Below, piece by piece: positions 9,187 to 18,595 of a stretch of 64,000 bases of DNA. Both the position numbers and the translations under genes were made by a program. The stretch comes from Streptomyces sp. T12 (GTDB taxonomy: Bacteria > Actinomycetota > Actinomycetes > Streptomycetales > Streptomycetaceae): the NCBI RefSeq assembly GCF_028736035.1, contig NZ_CP117866.1, forward strand, positions 3,720,001-3,784,000. Reading direction: 5' to 3'. The notes below the pieces were generated by a model. The model made no database searches. It saw nothing but the letters and a program-made list of their open reading frames with translations, and was not told the DNA's origin. Positions within the stretch are counted from its first letter, which is position 1, and the number at the start of each line of letters is the position of its first letter.

Positions 9187-10053
9187 TCACCGCGGAACCC
9201 GGACCACACCCTCCTGGATCACCGACACCGCCAGCTGCCCGTCCTGCGTGTAGATACGGGCCTGACCGAGGCCCCGCCCGCCGTGCGCCGACGGCGACTC
9301 CTGGTCGTACAGCAGCCACTCGTCCGCACGGAAGGGGCGGTGGAACCACATCGCGTGGTCCAGTGAGGCGCCGACCACGTCCCCGACGGCCCAGCCACCC
9401 CGCCCGTGCGCCAGCAGCACCGAGTCGAGGAGGGTCATGTCCGAGACGTAGGTGGCCAGTACGACGTGCAGGAGCGGGTCGTCGGCCAGCTTGCCGTTGG
9501 TGCGGAACCAGACCTGGGAGTGCGGTTCGCGGGGCTCGCCGAACCTGCCGTACGGCGGCTCGTCGACGTAGCGCAGGTCGACCGACTGGCGGGCCTCCAG
9601 GAACCTCTCCACGACCACCGGGTCGAGATGGTCGTAGTCGCGCAGCCGCTCCTGGGAGGTGGGAAGCGTCTCCGGGTCGGGCGCGGGCGGCATGGGGGCC
9701 TGGTGGTCCATGCCCTCCTCGTGGAGCTGGAAGGAGGCGGACAGGGCGAAGATCGGCTTGCCGTGCTGGACGGCGACGACGCGGCGGGTGGTGAAGGAGC
9801 GGCCGTCGCGCATGCGGTCGACGTTGTAGACGATGGGCGCGCCCGGGTCACCGGTGCGCAGGAAGTACGCATGCAGGGAGTGGGCGTGGCGGTCCGCCGG
9901 GACCGTACGCCCGGCGGCGACCAGCGCCTGGGCCGCGACCTGACCGCCGAAGACGCGTGGGACGACGGCGGAGCGGGACTGGCCGCGGAAGATGTTCTCC
10001 TCGATCTGCTCGAGGTCGAGCAGATCGAGGAGACCCTGTAGTGCCTGGTTCAT
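9187..10053 (-). CDS. tesB: Acyl-CoA thioesterase II
   Basis: A 288-residue double-hotdog thioesterase that hydrolyses acyl-CoA to free acid and CoA. The N-terminal hotdog has VFGGQVAAQALVAAGRTVP and HSLHAYFLRTGDPGAPIVY; the C-terminal hotdog ends with SLDHAMWFHRPFRADEWLLY and HGGRGLGQARIYTQDG, both standard TesB signatures. Start ATG 10053 follows an aaaagg-like ribosome site. It lies 35 bases downstream of an acyl-CoA dehydrogenase on the same strand, suggesting a two-gene unit for acyl-CoA turnover. An exact inverted repeat occupies codons ~8-19. Confidence 0.9.
   Translation of the reverse strand: MNQALQGLLDLLDLEQIEENIFRGQSRSAVVPRVFGGQVAAQALVAAGRTVPADRHAHSLHAYFLRTGDPGAPIVYNVDRMRDGRSFTTRRVVAVQHGKPIFALSASFQLHEEGMDHQAPMPPAPDPETLPTSQERLRDYDHLDPVVVERFLEARQSVDLRYVDEPPYGRFGEPREPHSQVWFRTNGKLADDPLLHVVLATYVSDMTLLDSVLLAHGRGGWAVGDVVGASLDHAMWFHRPFRADEWLLYDQESPSAHGGRGLGQARIYTQDGQLAVSVIQEGVVRVPR
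9997..10032. repeat. tesB: Perfect 17-bp inverted repeat inside the start of tesB
   Basis: Arms 9997-10013 (ctcctcgatctgctcga) and 10016-10032 are exact reverse complements with only two bases between them. They encode the LLDLLDLEQIEE region, about 20-55 bases into the coding sequence. Confidence 0.85.
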
Positions 10054-10088
10054 GGCACCTTTTCTACTGTCCGGTAATTTCCGGGACC

Positions 10089-11246
10089 TTACAGGCCCAT
10101 GTCCTTCGCGATGATCGACTTCATGATCTCGCTGGTACCGCCGTAGATGCGGTTGACGCGGTTGTCCGCGTACAGGCGGGCGATCGGGTACTCGTTCATG
10201 AAGCCGTAGCCGCCATGCAGCTGCAGGCAGCGGTCGATCACGCGGTGCGCGACCTCGGTGCAGAAGAGCTTCGCGGACGCGGCCTCGGCCGGGGTCAGCT
10301 CGCCCGCGTCGAGGGCCTCCAGCGCGCGGTCGGCGACGGCCTCGGCGGCGTCGACCTCGGCCTGGCAGGCGGCCAGCTCGAACTTGGTGTTCTGGAAGGC
10401 GGCGACCGGCTTGCCGAAGACGGTGCGGTCCTGGACGTACTCCTTGGCGAACCGCACGGCGGCCTTGGCCTGCGCGTAGGCGCCGAAGGCGATGCCCCAG
10501 CGCTCGGAGGCCAGGTTGTGACCGAGGTAGTAGAAGCCCTTGTTCTCCTCGCCGAGCAGGTCCTCGACGGGGACCTTCACGTCGACGAACGCCAGCTCGG
10601 CGGTGTCGGAGGTCTTCAGGCCGAGCTTGTCGAGCTTGCGGCCGACGGAGTAGCCCTCGGACTTGGTGTCCACGGCGAACAGGGAGATGCCGTGGCGGCG
10701 GTCCTCGGCGCTGGGCGCGTCGGTGCGGGCGCAGACGATCACGCGGTCGGCGTGCACGCCGCCGGTGATGAAGGTCTTGGCGCCGTTGAGGACGTAGTGC
10801 GTGCCGTCCTCGGAGAGCTTGGCGGTGGTCTTCATGCCCGCGAGGTCGGAGCCGGTGCCCGGCTCGGTCATCGCCAGCGCCCACATCTCCTCACCGGAGA
10901 CGAACTTCGGCAGGAACCGCTTCTTCTGCTCGTCGCTGGCGAGCATCTTGATGTACGGCAGGCCGAGCAGCACGTGCACGCCGGAGCCACCGAACTGGAC
11001 GCCCGCGCGCGCGGTCTCCTCGTACATGACGGCCTCGAACTTGTACGACTCGATGCCCGCGCCGCCGTACTCCTCGTCGACGCGGATGCCGAAGACGCCG
11101 AGCTCGGCGAGCTTGTAGTAGAAGTCGCGCGGCGCCTGGCCGGCCGCAAACCACTCGTCGTAGACCGGGACGACCTCGGCCTCGATGAAGGCGCGGATGG
11201 TCTCCCGGAACGCCTCGTGATCCTCGTTGAACACCGTACGGCGCAC
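10089..11246 (-). CDS. Acyl-CoA dehydrogenase
   Basis: A 385-residue FAD-dependent dehydrogenase catalysing alpha,beta-desaturation of an acyl-CoA. Visible are the FAD-binding MTEPGTGSDLAGM, TFITGG, the C-terminal LHGGYGFMNEYPIARLYAD and IYGGTSEIMKSIIAKDMGL. The ORF is open to 11330, but GTG 11246 (MRRTVFNEDHEAFRET) is preferred because GGAGG lies 8 bases before it and the length then equals the family norm. It is the first gene of a unit with tesB. The natural acyl chain length is not determinable. A TetR-type half-palindrome sits 23 bases upstream. Confidence 0.85.
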   Translation of the reverse strand: MRRTVFNEDHEAFRETIRAFIEAEVVPVYDEWFAAGQAPRDFYYKLAELGVFGIRVDEEYGGAGIESYKFEAVMYEETARAGVQFGGSGVHVLLGLPYIKMLASDEQKKRFLPKFVSGEEMWALAMTEPGTGSDLAGMKTTAKLSEDGTHYVLNGAKTFITGGVHADRVIVCARTDAPSAEDRRHGISLFAVDTKSEGYSVGRKLDKLGLKTSDTAELAFVDVKVPVEDLLGEENKGFYYLGHNLASERWGIAFGAYAQAKAAVRFAKEYVQDRTVFGKPVAAFQNTKFELAACQAEVDAAEAVADRALEALDAGELTPAEAASAKLFCTEVAHRVIDRCLQLHGGYGFMNEYPIARLYADNRVNRIYGGTSEIMKSIIAKDMGL

Positions 11247-11268
11247 GCCGTCCACCTCCACCGGTACA

Positions 11269-11286
11269 TGTCTAAGCGCTTGCTCA
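11269..11286. promoter_or_regulatory. Putative TetR-type operator upstream of acyl-CoA dehydrogenase
   Basis: The minus strand reads TGAGCAAGCGCTTAGACA, an imperfect palindrome around the exact core AAGCGCTT. This resembles operators of TetR repressors that control fatty-acid degradation genes in actinobacteria. It lies just upstream of the proposed GTG start. Confidence 0.4.
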
Positions 11287-11365
11287 CTCAACCGTACCGG
11301 CGAGTACAAAGAACCGTCCAGGGGGTCCACCCCGTAACGCTCGTCACGCTCGCCGACAACAGCGG

Positions 11366-14203
11366 TCAGTCGTCCCGGCAGGGCGCCGACACATCCAGGC
11401 CCTCCAGGTAGCGGTCGTACTCCTCCTGGGGAAGTTCCTGCGGTACGAGATCACACAGGACCTCCTGCCACTGGGCCACGTCGACCGTGCGGCGCACGAG
11501 GCTGCCGTCCGCGCCGAAGGCGGTCACCGTACCGCTGTCATCGGTGAGCAGACGCGTGTCGGCCGGATCCGAGGTGGTCTCCCCGCGCGGGAGCGTCCAA
11601 GTACCGCGCGACTCTGTGGTGGTGGCGTCCCAGAACTGAAGCGTCGGTGCGTCGGCCGAACCTCCGGCCTGTACGAGGAAGGCGTTGTCGCCGCTGAAGG
11701 CCGGTGCCGTGCCGTCGGGCGCCGCCGACGTGCTCCGAACGAACTTTCCACTGGACACGTCGAGCACGGAGATCATCCGGTCGCCGTTGATAAGCGCGAC
11801 CCTTTCACCTTTCACGCCGACCGCGACTCCGATCCCGAATTGTGTCCAGACCGAGTCGAGGGCCACCTCGCACACCTCCCGGAACCCTTCGTCCGCGGCC
11901 CACGTCCACACGGTGAGTTCGCTGTCCTCTGCCCGGACCAGCGTGGTCCGGTCGGCGCTGAGGGCGAGGGTGCCGTTCGAGTTCCTGTCGAACCCAATGG
12001 ACTGGCCGACCTTCCAGGACCGGGTGTCCAGGAGCCGCACCGCGTCCTCGGTGGTTGCCGCCGCATGGATGCCGTCCGGCATGAACGCCAGTACCTGGAA
12101 CTCGGCATCGCCGGTCACGTGCCTGCCCTTTCTGCTGCCGTCACGTGGGTCCCAGAGCGACAGCACGCCTTCCTGGGCCGCGAGGGCACGGGTGCCGTCG
12201 AGGGAGGCGACCAGGGTGTCCTGGCGTGGCCTGTCCATGCGCAGCGGCAGGCGACCGACCTTCCGGACACCATCGCCGGTGACGGACCACACGGCGGTGC
12301 CGGAGGCGTCGGCGCGGAACGCGGTGTGGTTGTCCCAGGTCAGGTCGTCGGGCTTGAGCTTCGGCTCGTTCGGCAGGGTGACGCCCGCCTGAAAGCCGGC
12401 AGTGGCGAAGAGCGACACGGCCCCGTCCTCCGAACCGGCGGCCACCCATCGACCGTCGCCGGAGGCCGAGACGCTGAACACCGGCCAGGTGAAGGAGCCG
12501 AGAACGCGTTGGAGACGCAACGCCGAGTCGTACACGCTCACCTTCCGGTCGTCGGCGGCGTACACGTTCCCGCCCGCGGCGCTGGGCACGCTCATCGCTC
12601 TCAGGTCCCCGCCGTCCGTGTCGGCCAGGCGCCTGCCCTTCACCAGATCCCAAACCTGACCTCCCTCCCCGACGTAGGCCTTGGAGCTGTCGGCCGATAA
12701 GGACACCTGGGCCACTTCCTGGCGAGGGAAGCCGGGGAGGGTCCGCCAGGCGCTCCATGAGGTGGAATCGGGAGCCAGGTCACGGATCCGGCCGGCCGCG
12801 TGATCGAGTGCGACGAGCCGGTTCTCACCGTCGAAACCAAGGGTGAGGCTCCGAGGGGCGGCGCTTTCCTCGGTCAGCACATGCCCGGTCCTCACGTCCC
12901 ACACGGCGACATGGAATCCTTCCTCCAGCCCTTCCGGGGTGAAGAACGTGGCGGCGAGCCGCCGCCCGTCGCCGGAGAACGCGAACCCGTGGAGCCCCTT
13001 GATCACCTGCGCCAGCTCTCTGCCCTCACTGGCGGTGATCGTCCGGATCAGCTTCTGGCGGGCCGTGTCCCAGATGTCGACCCTGTTGTACGGCCGCTCG
13101 ACGGCCAGCGTCCGTCCGTCCGCGCTGAATTCCATGTCGCCGCCGCTTTGCGGCCAGGACCCCTTGTCAAGGTGCGGTAGCGCCTTGCCCTCCGCGATGT
13201 CGTACAGGTGGATGCGCTGACCGTCATCGAGCGCAGTGGCATCCGGATCGAAGTCCGAGTAGTACGCCAGCACGCTGCCGTCACGGCTGATCGCCACGTT
13301 GGTCGCATTGACGTTTCCAGCGCCGTGGTAGTCGGTCACTTCCTCGAAGCCGGCCTGTAGATGACGCACCACACTGCCGTTGGCGACCACCGCCTGGGAC
13401 AGCGCCTGCGCCGATTCTCCGGTGGGTTCGACCGCCTGGGCGTAGAGCGCGAACTGGGCCGCCTTGCGGGGATCTTTGGAGACGAGGTCGAGGGCGCGGG
13501 CCGCAAGAGCCTGCGAGGCGGAGGTACGAGCCCGTGAAAGGGCCTCGCCGCGTTGCTGCCAGGCGAAGAGACCAACCGCGGCCACGAGCAGCGACAGGAC
13601 GAGCAGCCCGGCCACGAAGAAGCGGAGGATACGGACGGCCTTGCGCTGGATACGCAGGTCGGTGCTGTCCAGGGCGTCTTTCGGCACGCCGTGCAGGGGC
13701 GCGGCGAGCGTGGCCACCCGGTCGCGGAACTCTTCGCCGGGCTTCATGGAGCGTTTTTCGCCGGAGCGGAACTTCCTGAGGTCCACCCAGAGGGGTTGAG
13801 TGGGGAACGCACCCCGTAACTCGGGGGGCAGGGCGATGGTCTCGTCGGCCCAGTCGAAGTCGCCCACCGCCGGGTCCCAGCCGAGACTGCCGTCACTGAG
13901 CGCGATCAGGAACTGCTCCGTGCCATGGTTCCGGCGCCAGCACCTGATCTCTTCCCGGACCCACCGCGACCTCGCGGCCTCGGGAGAGGCCAGATAGATG
14001 AAGTAGCGGCACTCGGCCAGCGCGGCCTTGATGGAGCCGTCGAGATCATGATTGGCGCTGAGGCTGGTGGTGTCCCGAAAGACCTTCACTCTCGAACGGC
14101 GCAGCCACGGGGTCCTGAGGATGTCCTTGAGCCCGTCCTCCAGCGCTTGGGCCAGGGGTACGTCCTTTTTGTGGCTGTAGGAAATGAAGGCATCACGTTC
14201 CAA
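11366..14203 (-). CDS. Membrane-anchored TIR domain-WD40 beta-propeller protein with two TTA codons
   Basis: A 945-residue protein. Residues ~4-140 form a TIR domain (RDAFISYSHKKD, RSRVKVFRDTTSLSA, YFIYLASPEAARSRWVREEI). The WVREE spacing matches the W-x-x-x-E that holds the catalytic Glu of NAD-cleaving TIRs. A single transmembrane helix follows at ~193-215 (FFVAGLLVLSLLVAAVGLF). The rest is a long series of WD40-like blades (VWDVRTGHVL, LWDPRDGSRKG, LLDTRSWKVG, FWDATTTESRG). Start TTG 14203 has GGGGGA upstream; GTG 14266 is an alternative adding 21 residues. Two in-frame TTA leucine codons (13817-13819 and 12698-12700) imply dependence on bldA tRNA. No partner gene is adjacent. Possible roles: signalling or anti-phage NADase; function unproven. 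Confidence 0.75.
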   Translation of the reverse strand: MERDAFISYSHKKDVPLAQALEDGLKDILRTPWLRRSRVKVFRDTTSLSANHDLDGSIKAALAECRYFIYLASPEAARSRWVREEIRCWRRNHGTEQFLIALSDGSLGWDPAVGDFDWADETIALPPELRGAFPTQPLWVDLRKFRSGEKRSMKPGEEFRDRVATLAAPLHGVPKDALDSTDLRIQRKAVRILRFFVAGLLVLSLLVAAVGLFAWQQRGEALSRARTSASQALAARALDLVSKDPRKAAQFALYAQAVEPTGESAQALSQAVVANGSVVRHLQAGFEEVTDYHGAGNVNATNVAISRDGSVLAYYSDFDPDATALDDGQRIHLYDIAEGKALPHLDKGSWPQSGGDMEFSADGRTLAVERPYNRVDIWDTARQKLIRTITASEGRELAQVIKGLHGFAFSGDGRRLAATFFTPEGLEEGFHVAVWDVRTGHVLTEESAAPRSLTLGFDGENRLVALDHAAGRIRDLAPDSTSWSAWRTLPGFPRQEVAQVSLSADSSKAYVGEGGQVWDLVKGRRLADTDGGDLRAMSVPSAAGGNVYAADDRKVSVYDSALRLQRVLGSFTWPVFSVSASGDGRWVAAGSEDGAVSLFATAGFQAGVTLPNEPKLKPDDLTWDNHTAFRADASGTAVWSVTGDGVRKVGRLPLRMDRPRQDTLVASLDGTRALAAQEGVLSLWDPRDGSRKGRHVTGDAEFQVLAFMPDGIHAAATTEDAVRLLDTRSWKVGQSIGFDRNSNGTLALSADRTTLVRAEDSELTVWTWAADEGFREVCEVALDSVWTQFGIGVAVGVKGERVALINGDRMISVLDVSSGKFVRSTSAAPDGTAPAFSGDNAFLVQAGGSADAPTLQFWDATTTESRGTWTLPRGETTSDPADTRLLTDDSGTVTAFGADGSLVRRTVDVAQWQEVLCDLVPQELPQEEYDRYLEGLDVSAPCRDD

Positions 14204-14291
14204 GACCGTCCCCCGAGGATCCCGTTGCCGATCACCGCACCTCGCAGGGTGACACAGCGAGGTCACCGGGAGGGCGGGTTCGACCGAATCC

Positions 14292-14888
14292 TCACTCCAC
14301 CCCCGCCGCCCCGAACGCCCCCCGAGCCATCCGATGCAGCAGCTCCGCCGTGACCCCCCGCCCCGGCAGCGCCCCCGGCCGCCCCAGGTGCGGCGTCGAG
14401 TTCAGCAGCCCGAAGACCGAGTGCACCGCCGAGCGCGCCGTCGGTTCCGTCAGGTCCGGGTACACCTTGCGCACCACCTCCACCCACAGCTCGACGTACT
14501 GCCGCTGGAGCTGCCGTACGAGCTTGCGGTCGCTGTCGCGCAGGCGGTCCAGCTCGCGGTCGTGCAGGGTGATGAGGGGGCGGTCGTCGAGGGCGAAGTC
14601 GATGTGGCCCTCGATGAGGGAGTCGAGAACCGCCTCGGCCGGCACCCCGTCGGCTTCCGCCAGGCGCCGCTTCGCGCCCGTCAGCAGCTGGCCGCTGATG
14701 CCGACCAGCAGTTCGGCGAGCATCGCGTCCTTGCCGGCGAAGTGCCGGTAGAGACCGGGGCCGCTGATGCCCACGGCGGCGCCTATCTCGTCGACACCGA
14801 CGCCGTGGAATCCACGCTCGGCGAAGAGCCGCGCGGCCTCCTTGAGGATCTGTTCGCGGCGGGTCGGGGCGTCGGTTCTGGTGGCCAT
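14292..14888 (-). CDS. TetR-family repressor of the adjacent leucine/isovalerate operon
   Basis: A 198-residue regulator with an N-terminal TetR helix-turn-helix (RREQILKEAARLFAERGFHG, then AVGISGPGLYRHFAGKDAM) and a helical ligand domain. It is divergent from the carboxyltransferase gene with 96 bases between the starts. Two matching palindromes lie in that gap, so it is the likely local repressor, presumably released by an acyl-CoA intermediate. Related genes in this chromosomal position in other Streptomyces regulate acyl-CoA dehydrogenase operons (from memory). Confidence 0.85.
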   Translation of the reverse strand: MATRTDAPTRREQILKEAARLFAERGFHGVGVDEIGAAVGISGPGLYRHFAGKDAMLAELLVGISGQLLTGAKRRLAEADGVPAEAVLDSLIEGHIDFALDDRPLITLHDRELDRLRDSDRKLVRQLQRQYVELWVEVVRKVYPDLTEPTARSAVHSVFGLLNSTPHLGRPGALPGRGVTAELLHRMARGAFGAAGVE

Positions 14889-14910
14889 GCAAGCAATTCT
14901 AGACAGGGAG

Positions 14911-14955
14911 GTTAGCGGTCGTTAACCTGAAGGAAATGCGTTAACGCTCATTAAC
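14911..14955. promoter_or_regulatory. Paired TetR operators between repressor and catabolic operon
   Basis: Two near-palindromes share the form GTTAnCGnnCrTTAAC: gttagcggtcgttaac (14911-14926) and gttaacgctcattaac (14940-14955), with starts 29 bases apart. They lie between divergent starts and could let the TetR protein control both promoters. Confidence 0.7.
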
Positions 14956-14984
14956 TGGTGGACCACTGGTGAGGGGACCGCAGG

Positions 14985-16601
14985 ATGCACGAGGCACCGG
15001 AGCTTGTGAGCGCGGCAGATCCCGCGTCTCAGGCCTGGCGGGCCAACGAGGAGGCCCATCGGGCGCTGGTGGAGGAGCTGCGCGGCAAGCTCGCCGCCGC
15101 CCGGCTGGGAGGCGGCGAGAAGGCACGCGCCCGGCACACCGCGCGCGGCAAGCTGCTGCCGCGCGACCGGGTGGACACCCTCCTCGACCCCGGCTCGCCC
15201 TTCCTGGAGCTCGCTCCCCTCGCCGCCGACGGGATGTACGACGGGCAGGCCCCGGCCGCCGGTGTCATCGCCGGGATCGGGCGGGTCAGCGGGCGCGAGT
15301 GCGTGATCGTCGCCAACGACGCCACGGTCAAGGGCGGGACGTACTACCCGATGACCGTGAAGAAGCACCTGCGCGCGCAGGAGGTGGCCCTGGAGAACCG
15401 CCTGCCGTGCCTCTACCTCGTCGACTCCGGTGGCGCCTTCCTGCCCATGCAGGACGAGGTCTTCCCGGACCGGGAGCACTTCGGGCGGATCTTCTACAAC
15501 CAGGCCCGGATGTCCGGCGCCGGGATCCCGCAGATCGCGGCCGTCCTCGGGTCGTGCACGGCCGGAGGCGCCTACGTGCCCGCCATGAGCGACGAGGCCG
15601 TCATCGTCCGCGACCAGGGCACGATCTTCCTCGGCGGCCCCCCGCTGGTGAAGGCCGCCACCGGTGAGGTCGTCACGGCGGAGGAGCTCGGCGGCGGTGA
15701 CGTCCACGCGCGCGTGTCCGGCGTGACCGACCATCTCGCCGAGGACGACGCCCACGCCCTGCGGATCGTGCGGAACATCGTCGCCACGCTCCCCGCGCGC
15801 GGGACCCTCCCCTGGGAGGTCACCCCCGCCACCGAACCGAAGGTCGACCCCTACGGCCTCTACGGCGCGGTCCCGGTCGACTCCCGCACCCCCTACGACG
15901 TACGCGAGATCATCGCGCGCGTGGTCGACGGCTCCCGTTTCGCGGAGTTCAAGGCCGAGTTCGGGCAGACCCTCGTCACCGGCTTCGCCCGCATCCACGG
16001 CCACCCGGTCGGCATCGTCGCCAACAACGGCATCCTGTTCTCCGAGTCCGCCCAGAAGGGCGCCCACTTCATCGAGCTGTGCGACCAGCGCGGGATCCCG
16101 CTGGTCTTCCTGCAGAACATCTCCGGGTTCATGGTCGGCAAGGACTACGAGGCCGGTGGCATCGCCAAGCACGGCGCCAAGATGGTGACGGCGGTGGCGT
16201 GCACGCGCGTGCCGAAGCTGACGGTGGTGGTCGGCGGGTCGTACGGCGCCGGGAACTACTCCATGTGCGGGCGCGCGTACTCGCCCCGCTTCCTGTGGAT
16301 GTGGCCGGGCGCCAAGATCTCCGTCATGGGCGGCGAGCAGGCCGCCTCCGTCCTCGCGACCGTCAAGCGGGACCAGTTGGAGGCGCGGGGCGAGGACTGG
16401 CCGGCTGAGGACGAGGAGTCCTTCAAGGCGCCCATCCGGGAGCAGTACGAGCGCCAGGGGAACGCCTACTACGCGACGGCCCGCCTCTGGGACGACGGCG
16501 TGATCGACCCGCTGGAGACCCGTCAGGTGCTGGGCCTCGCCCTGACCGCCTGTGCCAACGCGCCCCTGGGTGAGCCCCAGTTCGGCGTCTTCCGGATGTG
16601 A
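14985..16601 (+). CDS. Methylcrotonoyl-CoA carboxylase carboxyltransferase (beta) subunit
   Basis: A 538-residue biotin-dependent carboxyltransferase with two crotonase-like halves: an N-terminal block [15 protein letters not shown] ([19 protein letters not shown]), [13 protein letters not shown], and a C-terminal [19 protein letters not shown]. The [12 protein letters not shown] stretch is characteristic of methylcrotonyl-CoA rather than propionyl-CoA carboxylase, and neighbouring HMG-CoA lyase and acyl-CoA dehydrogenase support the leucine pathway. It transfers carboxyl from biotin (next gene) to 3-methylcrotonyl-CoA. First gene of a four-gene operon; its stop overlaps or abuts the next start. 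Confidence 0.88.
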   Translation: MHEAPELVSAADPASQAWRANEEAHRALVEELRGKLAAARLGGGEKARARHTARGKLLPRDRVDTLLDPGSPFLELAPLAADGMYDGQAPAAGVIAGIGRVSGRECVIVANDATVKGGTYYPMTVKKHLRAQEVALENRLPCLYLVDSGGAFLPMQDEVFPDREHFGRIFYNQARMSGAGIPQIAAVLGSCTAGGAYVPAMSDEAVIVRDQGTIFLGGPPLVKAATGEVVTAEELGGGDVHARVSGVTDHLAEDDAHALRIVRNIVATLPARGTLPWEVTPATEPKVDPYGLYGAVPVDSRTPYDVREIIARVVDGSRFAEFKAEFGQTLVTGFARIHGHPVGIVANNGILFSESAQKGAHFIELCDQRGIPLVFLQNISGFMVGKDYEAGGIAKHGAKMVTAVACTRVPKLTVVVGGSYGAGNYSMCGRAYSPRFLWMWPGAKISVMGGEQAASVLATVKRDQLEARGEDWPAEDEESFKAPIREQYERQGNAYYATARLWDDGVIDPLETRQVLGLALTACANAPLGEPQFGVFRM

Positions 16602-16615
16602 GGGGGACTGTGACG

Positions 16616-18595
16616 ATGACGATGCCGACGACAACGACGACGACGCAGACCATGTTCGACACGGTCCTCGTGGCCAACCGGGGCGAGATCGCCGTCCGCG
16701 TGATCCGTACGCTCCGCTCACTGGGCGTGCGCTCGGTGGCCGTCTTCTCCGACGCGGACGCCGACGCGCGGCATGTGCGGGAGGCCGACACCGCCGTACG
16801 GCTCGGGCCGGCGCCGGCCGCCGAGAGCTATCTGTCCGTGGAGCGGCTGCTGGAGGCGGCGGCCCGCACCGGCGCCCAGGCCGTCCACCCGGGATACGGC
16901 TTCCTCGCGGAGAACGCCGGCTTCGCGCGCGCGTGCGCCGACGCCGGGCTCGTCTTCATCGGGCCGCCCGCCGACGCCATCTCCCTGATGGGCGACAAGA
17001 TCCGGGCCAAGGAGACGGTGAGGGCCGCCGGGGTGCCGGTCGTCCCGGGCTCCAGTGGCAGCGGGCTCACCGACGGCCAACTCGCCGACGCCGCCCGCGA
17101 GATCGGCATGCCGGTGCTGCTCAAGCCCTCCGCCGGTGGTGGCGGCAAGGGCATGCGGCTGGTGCGGGACGCGGCCGTGCTGGGCGACGAGATCGCCGCC
17201 GCCCGCCGTGAGGCCCGCGCCTCCTTCGGCGACGACACGCTCCTCGTCGAGCGGTGGGTCGACCGGCCCCGGCACATCGAGATCCAGGTGCTGGCGGACG
17301 GTCACGGCAATGTCGTCCATCTCGGCGAGCGCGAGTGCTCCCTCCAGCGCCGGCACCAGAAGATCATCGAGGAGGCGCCGTCCGTCCTGCTGGACGAGAG
17401 CACGCGCGCGTCGATGGGCGAGGCGGCCGTCCAGGCGGCACGGTCCTGCGGCTACCGGGGCGCGGGCACGGTGGAGTTCATCGTGCCGGGCGGCGACCCG
17501 TCCTCGTACTACTTCATGGAGATGAACACCCGCCTCCAGGTGGAGCACCCGGTCACCGAGCTGATCACGGGGCTGGACCTGGTGGAGTGGCAGCTGCGGG
17601 TGGCGGCGGGCGAGCAGCTGCCGTACCGGCAGGACGACATCACGCTCACCGGGCACGCGGTCGAGGCCCGCATCTGCGCCGAGGACCCCGCGCGGGGGTT
17701 CCTGCCGTCGGGCGGCACGGTGTTGCGGCTGCACGAACCCCAGGGCGACGGCATCCGCACCGACTCCGGGCTCAGCGAGGGCACCGAGGTCGGCAGCCTG
17801 TACGACCCGATGCTGTCCAAGGTGATCGCGTACGGCCCCGACCGCGCCACCGCGCTCCGCAAGCTCCGGGCGGCTCTCGCGGAGACGGTCACGCTGGGCG
17901 TGCAGACGAACGCCGGGTTCCTGCGGCGGCTGCTCGCGCATCCGGCGGTCGTCGCGGGCGAGTTGGACACGGGGCTGGTCGAGCGCGTGGTGGACGACCT
18001 GGTCTCCACCGAGGTACCGGACGAGGTGTACGAGGCCGCCGCGGCCGTACGCCTGGACGCGCTGCGGCCGAAGGGCGACGGCTGGACGGACCCGTTCTCG
18101 GTGCCGAGCGGGTGGCGGCTGGGCGGCGAGCCCAGGCCCGTCGGCTTCCCTCTGCGGATCACCGACCCCGTGGAGTACGTCCCGCGCGGCGCCCACACCG
18201 TCACGGACGACCGTGTGGCCGTCACCCTCGACGGCGTCCGCCACACCTTCCACCGCGCCGCCCTGCCGGACGGCACCTGGCTGGGCCGCGACGGCGACGC
18301 CTGGCACGTACGCGACCACGATCCGGTGGCCGCCTCGCTCACCGGTTCCGCACACGCGGGCGCCGACTCGCTCACCGCGCCCATGCCGGGGACCGTGACG
18401 GTGGTGAAGGTAGCCGTCGGGGACGAAGTGGCCGCCGGACAGAGCCTGCTGGTCGTCGAGGCGATGAAGATGGAGCACGTCATCTCCGCCCCGCACGCCG
18501 GCACGGTCGCCGAACTGGACGTCACGCCCGGCACGACGGTCGCCATGGACCAGGTCCTGGCGGTCGTCGCACCTCACGAGGAGGCGGCGGAATGA
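16616..18595 (+). CDS. Biotin carboxylase/BCCP (alpha) subunit of methylcrotonoyl-CoA carboxylase
   Basis: A ~659-residue alpha subunit. Biotin carboxylase comes first ([22 protein letters not shown]-grasp [32 protein letters not shown]); then a linker; then a C-terminal biotinyl domain whose [11 protein letters not shown] contains the biotinylated Lys. ATG 16616 is chosen because AGGGGGA (16601-16607) is 8 bases upstream; a GTG at 16598 would overlap the preceding stop. Pairs with the carboxyltransferase to form the carboxylase complex in leucine degradation. Overlaps the HMG-CoA lyase start by 4 bases. Confidence 0.9.
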   Translation: MTMPTTTTTTQTMFDTVLVANRGEIAVRVIRTLRSLGVRSVAVFSDADADARHVREADTAVRLGPAPAAESYLSVERLLEAAARTGAQAVHPGYGFLAENAGFARACADAGLVFIGPPADAISLMGDKIRAKETVRAAGVPVVPGSSGSGLTDGQLADAAREIGMPVLLKPSAGGGGKGMRLVRDAAVLGDEIAAARREARASFGDDTLLVERWVDRPRHIEIQVLADGHGNVVHLGERECSLQRRHQKIIEEAPSVLLDESTRASMGEAAVQAARSCGYRGAGTVEFIVPGGDPSSYYFMEMNTRLQVEHPVTELITGLDLVEWQLRVAAGEQLPYRQDDITLTGHAVEARICAEDPARGFLPSGGTVLRLHEPQGDGIRTDSGLSEGTEVGSLYDPMLSKVIAYGPDRATALRKLRAALAETVTLGVQTNAGFLRRLLAHPAVVAGELDTGLVERVVDDLVSTEVPDEVYEAAAAVRLDALRPKGDGWTDPFSVPSGWRLGGEPRPVGFPLRITDPVEYVPRGAHTVTDDRVAVTLDGVRHTFHRAALPDGTWLGRDGDAWHVRDHDPVAASLTGSAHAGADSLTAPMPGTVTVVKVAVGDEVAAGQSLLVVEAMKMEHVISAPHAGTVAELDVTPGTTVAMDQVLAVVAPHEEAAE

